From: Paraburkholderia xenovorans LB400
Lineage (GTDB): Bacteria; Pseudomonadota; Gammaproteobacteria; Burkholderiales; Burkholderiaceae
Length of the DNA: 64,000 bases
Direction of reading: 5' to 3'
Assembly: GCF_000013645.1 (NCBI RefSeq)
Contig: NC_007952.1
Location: 310,001 to 374,000, forward strand
Positions 51,966 to 60,643 of the stretch are shown here, one piece after another. Both the position numbers and the translations under genes were made by a program. Positions within the stretch are counted from its first letter, which is position 1; each line of letters begins with the position of its first letter. The notes under the pieces were generated by a model, which saw only the letters and a program-made list of their open reading frames with translations, was not told the origin of the DNA and did no database searches.

Positions 51966-53642
51966 GTGTCAATCCCGACATTCCTGAGTGACGATGAGAT
52001 CACTCGCGAAGCAATCGAATACGACGTCGTGATCGTCGGCGGCGGGCCGGCCGGCCTGTCCGCGGCGATCCGCCTGAAGCAGCTGGCAGCGGAACAAGGC
52101 GCTGAAATTGGCGTGTGCGTACTGGAAAAAGGCTCGGAGATCGGGGCGCATATCCTCTCGGGCGCGGTGATGGATCCGCGCGCCATGACCGAGCTGATCC
52201 CGGACTGGAAGGAAAAAGGCGCACCGCTGACGGTGGATGTGACCGAAGACCGTTTCCTGTTCCTGACCGAAACCGGTTCGAAGAGCGTACCGGTCTGGGC
52301 GTTGCCGGATAACTTCAAAAACCACGGCAACTATGTGATCAGTCTCGCGAACGTGACGCGCTGGCTGGGTCAGCAGGCCGAAGCACTGGGTGTCGAGATC
52401 TTTCCGGGTTTTCCCGCAGCCGAGATTCTGTACAACGAAGATGGCTCGGTCAAAGGCGTCGCGACCGGCAACCTCGGTATCGGCAAGGACGGCCAGCCAA
52501 CCGAAAACTTCCAGCTCGGCATGGAACTGCACGCGAAGTACACGCTTTTCTGTGAAGGCGCGCGTGGGCACCTGGGCCGTCAGCTGAACGATAAATTCAG
52601 GCTGCGCGACGGCGTCGATCCGCAGGTCTACGGCATCGGCATCAAGGAACTGTGGGAAATCGATCCGTCGAAGCACAAGCCGGGTCTGGTGATGCACACG
52701 GCCGGCTGGCCGCTGGAGAGCGACACGTACGGTGGCTCGTTCCTCTATCACATGGATAACAACCAGGTGGTGGTGGGCTTCGTGGTGGGCCTCGGTTATA
52801 CCAATCCGTACCTGTCGCCGTTCGAGGAATTCCAGCGCTACAAGACGCATCCGGAAATCCGCAAGGTGCTCGAAGGCGGCAAGCGTGTGTCGTACGGCGC
52901 ACGGGCGATCACCGCCGGTGGCCTGATGTCGCTGCCAAAGCTGGTGTTCCCAGGCGGTGCGCTGGTCGGCGACGATGCGGGCTTCCTGAACGCATCGCGG
53001 ATCAAGGGCTCGCACGCGGCGATCAAGACCGGCATGCTGGCCGCTGAAGCGGCGTTCGAAGCGGTGCAGGCTGGACGTCAGTCGGATGAACTGATGGCCT
53101 ATCCGGAGAGCTTCAGGACCTCGTGGCTGCACACGGAACTGCATCGCGCACGTAACTTCAAGCAGTGGATGAGCAAGGGCCTGTACCTTGGCACGCTGAT
53201 GGTGGGCATCGAACAGAAGCTGCTGGGCGGCAATGTGCCCTGGACGCTGCATCACCAGCACTGGGATCACGAGATGCTCAAACCGGCTTCGCAATGCAAG
53301 CCGATCACGTATCCGAAGCCCGATGGCAAGCTGACGTTCGACCGTCTCTCGTCGGTGTTCATCTCGAACACCAACCACGAAGAGAACCAGCCTCCACACC
53401 TGACGCTGAAAGATCCGTCCGTGCCGGTGAACGTGAACTGGCAGACCTATGCGGGCCCGGAGTCGCGTTACTGCCCGGCGCAAGTGTACGAGTTCGTGAA
53501 GAACGACGACAACACCGAACGCCTCGTGATCAACGCGCAGAACTGCGTGCACTGCAAGACGTGCGATATCAAGGACCCGACGCAGAACATCGTGTGGGTG
53601 ACGCCCGAGGGTGGCGGCGGTCCGAACTACCCGAACATGTAG
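51966..53642 (+). CDS. Electron transfer flavoprotein-ubiquinone oxidoreductase
   Basis: 558-residue membrane-associated FAD and 4Fe-4S enzyme that moves electrons from reduced ETF to ubiquinone. The FAD motif is DVVIVGGGPAGLSAAIRLKQ, the ubiquinone-binding part follows (GAVMDPRAMTELIPDWKEKG), and the C-terminal cluster ligands lie in CVHCKTCDIKDPTQNI, with a first Cys in SRYCPAQVYEF. GTG 51966 with GGAG nine bases upstream is chosen; TTG 51951 is possible. It completes the path from the acyl-CoA dehydrogenases and EtfAB to respiration. It is a separate unit with its own terminator and also serves other ETF-linked pathways. Confidence 0.95.
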   Translation: MSIPTFLSDDEITREAIEYDVVIVGGGPAGLSAAIRLKQLAAEQGAEIGVCVLEKGSEIGAHILSGAVMDPRAMTELIPDWKEKGAPLTVDVTEDRFLFLTETGSKSVPVWALPDNFKNHGNYVISLANVTRWLGQQAEALGVEIFPGFPAAEILYNEDGSVKGVATGNLGIGKDGQPTENFQLGMELHAKYTLFCEGARGHLGRQLNDKFRLRDGVDPQVYGIGIKELWEIDPSKHKPGLVMHTAGWPLESDTYGGSFLYHMDNNQVVVGFVVGLGYTNPYLSPFEEFQRYKTHPEIRKVLEGGKRVSYGARAITAGGLMSLPKLVFPGGALVGDDAGFLNASRIKGSHAAIKTGMLAAEAAFEAVQAGRQSDELMAYPESFRTSWLHTELHRARNFKQWMSKGLYLGTLMVGIEQKLLGGNVPWTLHHQHWDHEMLKPASQCKPITYPKPDGKLTFDRLSSVFISNTNHEENQPPHLTLKDPSVPVNVNWQTYAGPESRYCPAQVYEFVKNDDNTERLVINAQNCVHCKTCDIKDPTQNIVWVTPEGGGGPNYPNM

Positions 53643-53746
53643 TTGGCCGCGCGAGTGGACAGGGCATGCTTGCACACAAAACGCAGTGTGCCGTTCCAAC
53701 GCATCGAAGCTGGCCGCTATCGAACCGGACATCTTCCATTCCGATC

Positions 53747-53780
53747 CGGTCCGGACGGTGCCGAAGCACCGTCCGGACCG
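53747..53780. terminator. Strong hairpin between convergent genes
   Basis: CGGTCCGGACGGTGC pairs perfectly with GCACCGTCCGGACCG (15 bp) around a CGAA tetraloop. It lies between ETF-QO (+) and the arabinofuranosidase (-). No T-run, so it may act as a bidirectional block. Confidence 0.75.
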
Positions 53781-53835
53781 ATTCGCTCATTCCTCCAGGA
53801 GCGGGTGTTTGCCGAAACCGCCGCTCCATTCACGC

Positions 53836-55875
53836 CTACGTTCCCGAACTGGCCACGATTGCAAGGCTCGGGCAATAATGCGTTGCGCTCAAGTACGACG
53901 CTTGCTGTGAGCGGGCGCCGGCAGCGTTGGACGTGGGCGGATCGATAAACACCGATGCATTGTTCGATCCAGCAGGAGCGGTCAGGGTCATCGTCACTTT
54001 CCACCAATTGCCGGACCTCACGGCGCTCAGCGCAGTGGGTTGCCCGGCGCCCCACGTCCCTCGCACTACAGCGCCCGTATTCGTATTGAGGACCCACGCG
54101 AATTCGGTGCCGCTCGGGTCGTCGGTCTGGATCGATCCGCCAGGAAAGACCGTCGCGTTGCTGGTGGCGAGAACATAGTCAGTAAAGCTATACGATTGGC
54201 CGCCCTGAACCCTGATGATTTCGCGGACATTCGAAACTGACGAGCCGTTGGTACTGGTCACCGTTGCGGCCCCTCTGTTCACTCCCGAAATATCGGTCGC
54301 AGGGACGGCGGTGCCGCCATTCTGTTGAGACCAGATATCCGGCGTGGCGAGACTCAGCGGCGAGTTGATCAGGTTGTTTGCATAGCAGGCGGCCACCGCC
54401 TTGTCGGCCGGCGGTCCATAAAAGCTTGCAATGCTCGCCTGAATCGCGTTGTCGGTCGTGTCGGATGTCGCCTTGGTGATCACCGCTCCTTCGAAGAACT
54501 GGATAGGCGCAGCGCTACCGTCGCCGCCTTCGCCAAGCGACAGCCCGCCTTGCCATTGCCCGTTAAATGCGTGACCCGCATCGTTGCCGAAGTTATAGGC
54601 TTCCGGGGGCGCCTGATCGTAGAGCGCCGTCAGCACACTCTGCGAGGCCGAGCCGCCTTTGACGGCGAAGATATTCGACGCAGTCACCGGCGAGTATTTG
54701 GAGAGCACGGTGACGAACTTTTCCCGTGCAGGCTGCGGCGGGCCGTACAGATAGACGCCTGCCTCCGCGTCGACACCCGGCCAGTTGGTATCGCGCGCAT
54801 TGCAAACGGGGTCTTTTACGTTGGGCGGCTGGTTCGAATTGCCGTCACAGTAGCCAAATACAGCAGCGTTGCCATTTGAGAACGCCAGCGCGAACATCTC
54901 GCCTTCGATTTCTCCATGTGCGTAGGTGCCGGGATTGGCGCTGTTTTCCATATTTCCGTAAGTCCCACAGCACGTGGAGGACTGGCTATAGTGCGCCCCC
55001 GCCACCATATATTCGGCGATGTCGCTATCGCCGATCGACTGGTTCACCGTGCCGAACCTGTTGCGATACGCTTGTCCCGCCAACGTGCCCAGCGCGGGAA
55101 TCTGCGCGCCTTGCAGCGGCACGAAGCCCAGTTTCGCCGGTGTGCCGGAGAGCGCCGGCAAGTCGTTCCCGATAGATAACTGGAGCGTGGGTGACTGGGC
55201 GGTCAGCGCGGTAGGCGGCTGCGACAGTTGAACAGCCAGCGCTCCACTGGTTCCCGGAAGCGTGATCGTCGCAAAGCCGTTGAGCACCGGCACGGTCGTT
55301 GTTTTTTGCGGCCGCGACCCGCTATTCGGAACGGTCAGTGATTCGGTTCCGTCCGGGTTGAGTGTGAGTGTGGCCGGCACATTGCCGAACGCTCCGCCCT
55401 TCAGCGGCGCGACCAGGTCGATCTGGTCGTAAATGTAGGTGACGGAACAGGTGGTGTTGTTGCAGAACGTGTTCGCGCTTTTGACATTGGCTGAGCCGAT
55501 CAGCGAGCGGTCAGCACCGTGCGGCAACGTGCTGGACGTATAGGGATAGATGTCCTGCTTTGCATTGTCGGATGCCCGTTGAACCTGGAATAACGGCCCC
55601 CTGTAATTCCTGGTCAGCAGGCGTGTGACGCTATGAGCCGCGGAGCATGGTGTGTTGGCCGTGGCGGCGGCGTCGCAAGGTAGGGGAGTCGTTGTCGCCG
55701 CATCTATCGATGCATTGTCGTTCGACGCGGGCGCGGCATTCGCGGGTGCCAAACCTGAAGTCGATACATTCGCTGCCTGAGACGCGGTCGGGCCGCCGCT
55801 ATCTCCGTCACATGCGGCAAGTCCGACGCTTATCGCTAATAGAACGGTAACTAATCCAATTCCTCTGGACATCAT
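53836..55875 (-). CDS. GH54-type alpha-L-arabinofuranosidase lipoprotein
   Basis: 679 residues. The lipobox ISVGLAACDG predicts a surface or periplasmic lipoprotein. Residues about 66-500 match the fungal AbfB GH54 catalytic domain: PCDAAATANTPCSAAHSVTR, FCNNTTCSVTYIYDQ, the vicinal cysteine pair in STCCGTYGNMEN (302-303), a candidate nucleophile Glu326 in EGEMFALAF and a candidate acid Asp452 in GLSLGEGGDGS. A C-terminal beta-sandwich-like domain (about 520-650, YSFTDYVLATSNATVFPGGS) replaces the fungal CBM42 and may bind carbohydrate. AGGAGGAGG lies just before the ATG. Expected role: release of arabinose from plant cell-wall arabinan or arabinoxylan. Confidence 0.8.
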   Translation of the reverse strand: MMSRGIGLVTVLLAISVGLAACDGDSGGPTASQAANVSTSGLAPANAAPASNDNASIDAATTTPLPCDAAATANTPCSAAHSVTRLLTRNYRGPLFQVQRASDNAKQDIYPYTSSTLPHGADRSLIGSANVKSANTFCNNTTCSVTYIYDQIDLVAPLKGGAFGNVPATLTLNPDGTESLTVPNSGSRPQKTTTVPVLNGFATITLPGTSGALAVQLSQPPTALTAQSPTLQLSIGNDLPALSGTPAKLGFVPLQGAQIPALGTLAGQAYRNRFGTVNQSIGDSDIAEYMVAGAHYSQSSTCCGTYGNMENSANPGTYAHGEIEGEMFALAFSNGNAAVFGYCDGNSNQPPNVKDPVCNARDTNWPGVDAEAGVYLYGPPQPAREKFVTVLSKYSPVTASNIFAVKGGSASQSVLTALYDQAPPEAYNFGNDAGHAFNGQWQGGLSLGEGGDGSAAPIQFFEGAVITKATSDTTDNAIQASIASFYGPPADKAVAACYANNLINSPLSLATPDIWSQQNGGTAVPATDISGVNRGAATVTSTNGSSVSNVREIIRVQGGQSYSFTDYVLATSNATVFPGGSIQTDDPSGTEFAWVLNTNTGAVVRGTWGAGQPTALSAVRSGNWWKVTMTLTAPAGSNNASVFIDPPTSNAAGARSQQASYLSATHYCPSLAIVASSGT

Positions 55876-56561
55876 GACCTCCTCCTATGAAACCATGCTT
55901 CTGTTTTGAGTTGAATCACTTAGTTATGCAAACTGAATCGTCGACAATTCTGCGTTAGGCAAGCAGTTGTTCCCTGGAACCGCGCTCATTTCCGACGGGT
56001 TATAAAAATGCGCTGCCGTGTCGTGCAGTTCGCCGTCCAGGCCATGCACCAGGCTGAAATCAGGTTGGAGGCGAAGAGGTCGCCTGGTAGGTAATAATAT
56101 TAGTCAATAATATCAATTCGAAGCCTCAGTACAATCCCCTATGCTCTTATAATAGAAACGAAAGGATTCGCCCATATATAGGGCTCAAAAATTTGTGGGC
56201 GATGCAAGGGCGGCCAATATTATCGCTAATATGAATATTCATAAATCAGCGGACGGCCAGCCGGGCGTGCATTCATTCAGACCATCAGAAAGTTGAGACG
56301 CACGTGAAGCATGCCTAACGAAAACGCCGGATGTCGTCCTGGTCACATGGCTCGTTCGAAAGCCTCGCGCGGTCACCGAGAGAGGCGGCACGTGCCCGAA
56401 GCGATGACAGTTGTGGTTTCACGCGCATCGCGTCGCCATGCGCGGCACTGAAATCCGACCTGCCACCGTTCGGGCGCATTGATCGCACGGTGACGTGGAC
56501 GCTCAAAGGTCGCGAGGTGCTCGCATACTTTGAGCGCGTGGCGGCCGAATCTTCCCGTTGG
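55876..56561. other. AT-rich 0.7 kb gap upstream of the GH54 gene
   Basis: No gene is supported. Composition is clearly AT-richer than the rest between about 55,900 and 56,300. Symmetric elements: ATATTA-GTCAA-TAATAT at 56097-56113, GCCC-ATATATA-GGGC at 56170-56184, and two AATATT copies at 56216-56221 and 56234-56239. It must hold the GH54 promoter. An open frame antisense to the next gene begins in its right part and is taken as a shadow. Confidence 0.55.
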
Positions 56562-57944
56562 CTATTTCTCCGTCTGTCGTGCCATATAGGAAATTCGCCC
56601 CCTCACGACATCAATAGCCTGCTTGAGGGCGTAAATATCCGGAAGATATCGCTGCGGCAGGCGTATCTGGTTAGCGTGCGCGTCGATCTGTTCGATCTCT
56701 TCGCTCCATTGCGAAATCTGCTCCCGGCCTGGTCGGTCGCTTCGCCATATCTCATCTTCCAGCAGCTTCACTTCGCGATACCAGACCACGAGGCGGTTTT
56801 TGATCCGCGTCTCCGCGATTCGCGGCAACGCCTGAAGCACGCCAAGCAGTAAAGCCGCAAAAGGCAGCAGGATCAGAAGACGCCGTTCGACAAAACTGGC
56901 CAGCCAGAACGGGAGGTAGCGCTGAAGGAAGGGGCGCCCAGACTTGAAATAGCGGATGCTTTCATCGGAAACAGGAAATTCGTCGGTGTTGACGTTGGGA
57001 AACTTACCGAGCGGCGTGAAGTAATCTTCACGGCCGTGAACAGCGCTGGCTGCATCCAGCAACAGATAGACGAAGGCTGGATGCAGGGATTCCTTGGCCA
57101 CGAGCAAAGCCGTGGCGGCGAGCAGGGTGACATCGGCTGACGGGCGATCGTTGGCAATGCTCGTCGAGCCACGCGGAAAAATGACCTTGGAGAGTGACGG
57201 AAATTTTTGGACCAGCGCGTCGGCCTGAGCAAAGCTCATCAGCTTCAGATTGCTGTTCAGCAGGGTTCGTTGCATCTCGGCATCCGGCCTGCCGATAAAG
57301 AACGCCGCATCGAGTTGTCCGTTTTCCAGACTTTGATAAGCCTTGGCCGCGTCCATTTGCAACAGTGTGGTGTTGTCGCCTGAAACGCCGCTGTAGGCGA
57401 GCAGTTGCAGGGCAACGTTGAGCAGGCCGCTGCCCGGCACGCCGATGGAAATGCGTTCGCCGCGCAGTTGCGCCAACCGGTCGATCGTAGTGTCGCCGCG
57501 ATAGAAGACCCAGATCGGTTCGTACGAGACCGCGGCGATCGTTTTCAGGTCGTCGGTTTCTTTCGGGCGAGTCGTGCCGGACTGGATAAAGCCGACCTGG
57601 TATTCGCTGCGTGGGTCCTTCAGCCGCTGATAGTTTTCGACTGAACCGGAAGAACTACGGATATCGAGCGTGATGCCTTTCTGTTTCAGGATCGGCGCGT
57701 AGCGGTCGGCAAAGCCGCGATAGATTCCGCCGTCGGCTCCAGACGTCACAACGATCGTATGCTGAAATGCAGGCGCGAGAATGATTGCCAGCACCCAGCC
57801 TGACACGGCCAGCAGCAGGATCGCGCCCGTGATGAAGAGCCACGGGCGCCTGGGTTTTACGGGTGCCTTCCGGGCGCGCTGGAGAACTGGGTTGTGCCTT
57901 GGCACGGTTTGGTCTCTCTGGTCCGTGCTCCGGACGGGAGGCAC
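56562..57944 (-). CDS. TAXI-family TRAP-type solute receptor, membrane-anchored
   Basis: 460 residues. A basic N-terminus is followed by TM1 (residues about 35-60, LFITGAILLLAVSGWVLAII). The periplasmic TAXI domain follows: VTSGADGGIYRGFADRYAPI, YQVGFIQSG, ISIGVPGSGLLNVALQLLAY and NGQLDAAFFIGRPD. A second TM is near residues 355-375 (LLILLPFAALLLGVLQALPR) with a cytoplasmic coiled tail. Classical TAXI receptors are free periplasmic proteins; this anchored form with a C-terminal helix-tail is a sensor-like variant without permease genes nearby. The start GTG 57944 has a poor ribosome site and is uncertain. Confidence 0.8.
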   Translation of the reverse strand: MPPVRSTDQRDQTVPRHNPVLQRARKAPVKPRRPWLFITGAILLLAVSGWVLAIILAPAFQHTIVVTSGADGGIYRGFADRYAPILKQKGITLDIRSSSGSVENYQRLKDPRSEYQVGFIQSGTTRPKETDDLKTIAAVSYEPIWVFYRGDTTIDRLAQLRGERISIGVPGSGLLNVALQLLAYSGVSGDNTTLLQMDAAKAYQSLENGQLDAAFFIGRPDAEMQRTLLNSNLKLMSFAQADALVQKFPSLSKVIFPRGSTSIANDRPSADVTLLAATALLVAKESLHPAFVYLLLDAASAVHGREDYFTPLGKFPNVNTDEFPVSDESIRYFKSGRPFLQRYLPFWLASFVERRLLILLPFAALLLGVLQALPRIAETRIKNRLVVWYREVKLLEDEIWRSDRPGREQISQWSEEIEQIDAHANQIRLPQRYLPDIYALKQAIDVVRGRISYMARQTEK

Positions 57945-58036
57945 GACGTTGCCATAACGTTCTTAGACTGCAGGCTACCTCGCTTCATGTCAACAACCCG
58001 CCAAGCGCTTTCTTCCTGCGGCGAATGGGCGGCTAA

Positions 58037-58949
58037 GAAGCTGTTGCGAAATTAGTTAAACAGAGGCTTTAGGCGCGTCCAGCAAATTAAGGCGCAAGCC
58101 AAAGACAGGAATGCTTCGTGAACATGCGCATAGCGTTCGTAACGAATCTTGAGCCGTCGAAACGAGTGAAGCCACGCAATCGAACGCTCGACTGGCCAAC
58201 GTGTTTTGCCGAGCCCACTGCCATGCGGCGCGCCGACTTTTGCGAGTAGTGGCGTGATGCCTCGCTCACGCAAGCGTTGCCGATGGGGTTCGGAACTGTA
58301 GCCCCGGTCGCCCTGAACGATTCGCGGCTTGTGCAAGGGACGACCCCGCTTGCCCCGGATGCGCGGAATGGCATCGACCAGCGCATCAAGCTGGGTAATG
58401 TCGTGCCGGTTCGCCGCGCTCAGGATGACCGCGAGCGGGATGCCTTGCGCGTCGACGATGAGGTGGTGTTTGCTGCCGAGCTTGCGCCGGTCCGTGGGAT
58501 TCGGGCCGGTTTTTTTCCCGCCAGCACGGCGCGAATCGATGAGCTGTCGACGAGCGCACGCGAGAAATCGATTTCGCCACGGCGACGCAGTTCGGCGAGC
58601 AACGCTTCGTGAATGTGTTGCCAGACACCTGCCTTTTGCCACGCGACGAGCCGTCGCCAGCAAGCTGTGCCTGAACCACATCCCATTTCTTGCGGCAGAA
58701 GGTTCCACGCAATGCCTGAGCGCAGCACAAACACGATGCCGGTCAGCACCGCTCGGTCGGGTTTCGGTTTGCGGCCCGCAAACTGGCGATTGCGTGGTGC
58801 TCGCGCAGGCAGCAGTGGTTCGATGAGTAACCACAATTCGTCGTCTATCAGTTCTTTAGGCATCGCTTCCTGTCAGGCAAAACAAGACAGAAAGTTAACA
58901 CCAAGCCGGAAAAGTTAACAGACCCAAAACTTAATTTCGCAACAGCGTC
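58037..58949 (-). mobile_element. Complete IS5-family element, IS427-like, 913 bp
   Basis: Terminal inverted repeats GAAGCTGTTGCGAAATTA (58037-58054) and the complement of TAATTTCGCAACAGCGTC (58932-58949) agree at 17 of 18 positions. The 3-bp duplication TAA flanks it at 58034-58036 and 58950-58952. The interior encodes one transposase in two frames. Removing the element and one TAA joins an intergenic sequence between the TAXI receptor gene and ridA, so no gene is disrupted. Confidence 0.9.
58052..58863 (-). CDS. IS5-family transposase with programmed -1 frameshift
   Basis: OrfA (58863-58420) carries ELIDDELWLLIEPLLP, IVFVLRSGIAWNLLPQEMGC and the first catalytic Asp in ALVDSSSIRA. OrfB, one frame back, continues after an A7 slippery run at 58510-58516 (codons GGA AAA AAA): KKTGPNPTDRRKLGSKHHLI, VQGDRGYSSE with the second Asp and WPVERSIAWLHSFRRLK with the Glu. 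A -1 slip on A7 gives one DDE transposase ending KPLFN. All three catalytic residues are intact, so the element may be active. Confidence 0.92.
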
Positions 58950-59037
58950 TAAGCCAGGCGGATGACGGCGCATCGACCTCGAACGTCAGTTTGCAGACCG
59001 CCGCGCGCGAGATAACCAGCCGCGCCGGCTGCGTCTT

Positions 59038-59391
59038 TCAGGCAAGCGCCACGACCGCGATTTCCACGAGCAACTCGGGCGCGGCGAGCTTTGCCTGCAC
59101 CGTCGCGCGTGCGGGTGCGCTGCCTTGCGGCACCCACGCGTCCCATACCTCGTTCATTCCCGCAAAATCGCGGGCAATGTCCGCGAGCCACACTTGTGCG
59201 GAAACCAGGCGCGTCTTGTCGATGCCGGCCTTCTCCAGATAGTTGTCGATCTTCTCCAGCACCTTCGCGGTCTGGACTTTCACGTCAGCGGTGTGATCGG
59301 CGGAAGTCTGGCCGCCGACGAACACGAGGCCGCCAGCCTTGACGACGCGGCTCATGCGTTGGTTGGTTTCGATACGAACGATATCGGTCAT
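59038..59391 (-). CDS. RidA family protein
   Basis: 117 residues of the YjgF/YER057c/UK114 fold, which hydrolyses reactive enamines and imines. Visible family parts are AGGLVFVGGQTSADHTADVK, ARDFAGMNEVWDAWV and APARATVQAKLAAPELLVEI, with the substrate-binding Arg in PARATV. ATG 59391 has GGAG about nine bases upstream. It is last in an operon of FAD amine oxidases, whose imine products are its likely targets. Confidence 0.88.
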   Translation of the reverse strand: MTDIVRIETNQRMSRVVKAGGLVFVGGQTSADHTADVKVQTAKVLEKIDNYLEKAGIDKTRLVSAQVWLADIARDFAGMNEVWDAWVPQGSAPARATVQAKLAAPELLVEIAVVALA

Positions 59392-59470
59392 GACAATTTC
59401 TCCAGTTGAAGTCGAACGAAGCCGCCGCGCGCGCCGACTATCGGCGCGACGCTGCACAAAATGAAATCGG

Positions 59471-60643
59471 TTAATGCGTCGCGAGAGACGCGGCGCGCGT
59501 GAGGGAAGATGCCGCATTGCGGCCGAAGCGATCAATGGCAAACGCATCGAGCGAAATCGACGGCGCGCCGTCGAGCATCAGTTCGGACACGAGCTTGCCG
59601 CAGCCCGGCCCGAGCTGGAAGCCGCTGCCGCAATAGCCAAACGAGTAATACAGATCAGACGCCTTGCGGCTCGCGGAGATCACCGGCAGTTCGTCTTCGG
59701 TAAAGGCCTCGACACCGGCCCATGCGCGGTTCACGCCGAGATGGCGCAGATGAGGAAACAGATCGGTCACGGTCCGTGCGCTACGCACGAGGCGGACGAA
59801 ATCGACTTCGCCGTGGCGATGGGCCAGGTCCGCAATGCCGATCAGTTTTCCGCCGATTACCACCGTGCCGTTGTCGAACTGCTTGAAGGACAGCGGCCTG
59901 CCGGTTGCGCCGAGCGTCGCGGAACAGAAGGGCGCGACGCGATGCGTGACCATCAGCATCAAACCTTCGGGATGCACCGGCACGGGCTCGCCGACCTGCT
60001 GCGCCAATTCGCCGGACCATGCGCCCGCGGTGACGAGCAGCTTTTGCGCGCTGAACGTGCCATGCGGAGTGACCGCGAACCATCGCGTGCCGCGCTGCTC
60101 GATGCGGCGCACCGGCGTGCCTTCCAGAAAACGCGCGCCGAGCCGCTGCGCGGCGAGCCGGAATGCCGTCGTGGTTCGATAAGGCAACGCGTAGCCGTCG
60201 CGCTCCGCCCAGATTCCGCCGGTAACGTGCCGCGCGAGCGCCGGTTCGAGGTCGAGCACGGTTTGCCGGTCGATCACTTTCTCGTGCGTGAATCCATGCG
60301 ATTCGAGCAATGCGACGCGCTGGCGGCACGCTTCGAGTTCGTCGTCCGTTTCGGCGATCTTCAACTGGCCGGAAGGAACGAAGCCGCCGTCCTCGCCCAG
60401 CAGATCGTTCATGCCGTGCCAGATTTCCCGCGACATCAACGCAAGCGGAATCTCCGGCAACGGACGCCCCAGCGTGCGCACGCCGCCCGCATTCACGCCC
60501 GAGGAGTGACGCGCCACATAATCGGCTTCGAGCACAATCACGTTCGCGCCGCGCCTCGCCATATGGAACGCGCTGCTCGTGCCGTGCAGCCCGCCGCCGA
60601 TCACGAGGACATCGGCTTCCTGGATGTCGGTCGCGTCATTCAC
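59471..60643 (-). CDS. DadA-like FAD-dependent amino/imino acid oxidoreductase (beta subunit 2)
   Basis: 390 residues. It has the FAD motif DVLVIGGGLHGTSSAFHMAR, then VIVLEADYVARHSSGVNAGG, and a C-terminal DELPVISASRKASDLYYSFG with GSGFQLGPGCGKLVSELML. It belongs to the DAO superfamily (sarcosine, D-amino acid, opine oxidase beta subunits). GTG 60643 overlaps the stop of the HcnB/OoxA-like gene by eight bases and has GGGAG nine bases upstream. Probably a partner or alternative catalytic subunit of the complex. Confidence 0.85.
   Translation of the reverse strand: MNDATDIQEADVLVIGGGLHGTSSAFHMARRGANVIVLEADYVARHSSGVNAGGVRTLGRPLPEIPLALMSREIWHGMNDLLGEDGGFVPSGQLKIAETDDELEACRQRVALLESHGFTHEKVIDRQTVLDLEPALARHVTGGIWAERDGYALPYRTTTAFRLAAQRLGARFLEGTPVRRIEQRGTRWFAVTPHGTFSAQKLLVTAGAWSGELAQQVGEPVPVHPEGLMLMVTHRVAPFCSATLGATGRPLSFKQFDNGTVVIGGKLIGIADLAHRHGEVDFVRLVRSARTVTDLFPHLRHLGVNRAWAGVEAFTEDELPVISASRKASDLYYSFGYCGSGFQLGPGCGKLVSELMLDGAPSISLDAFAIDRFGRNAASSLTRAASLATH

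Noticed and set aside
56331..56852. A 173-codon plus-strand open frame
   Set aside because: It overlaps the 3' end of the TAXI receptor gene in antisense and lacks a ribosome site or known motif.
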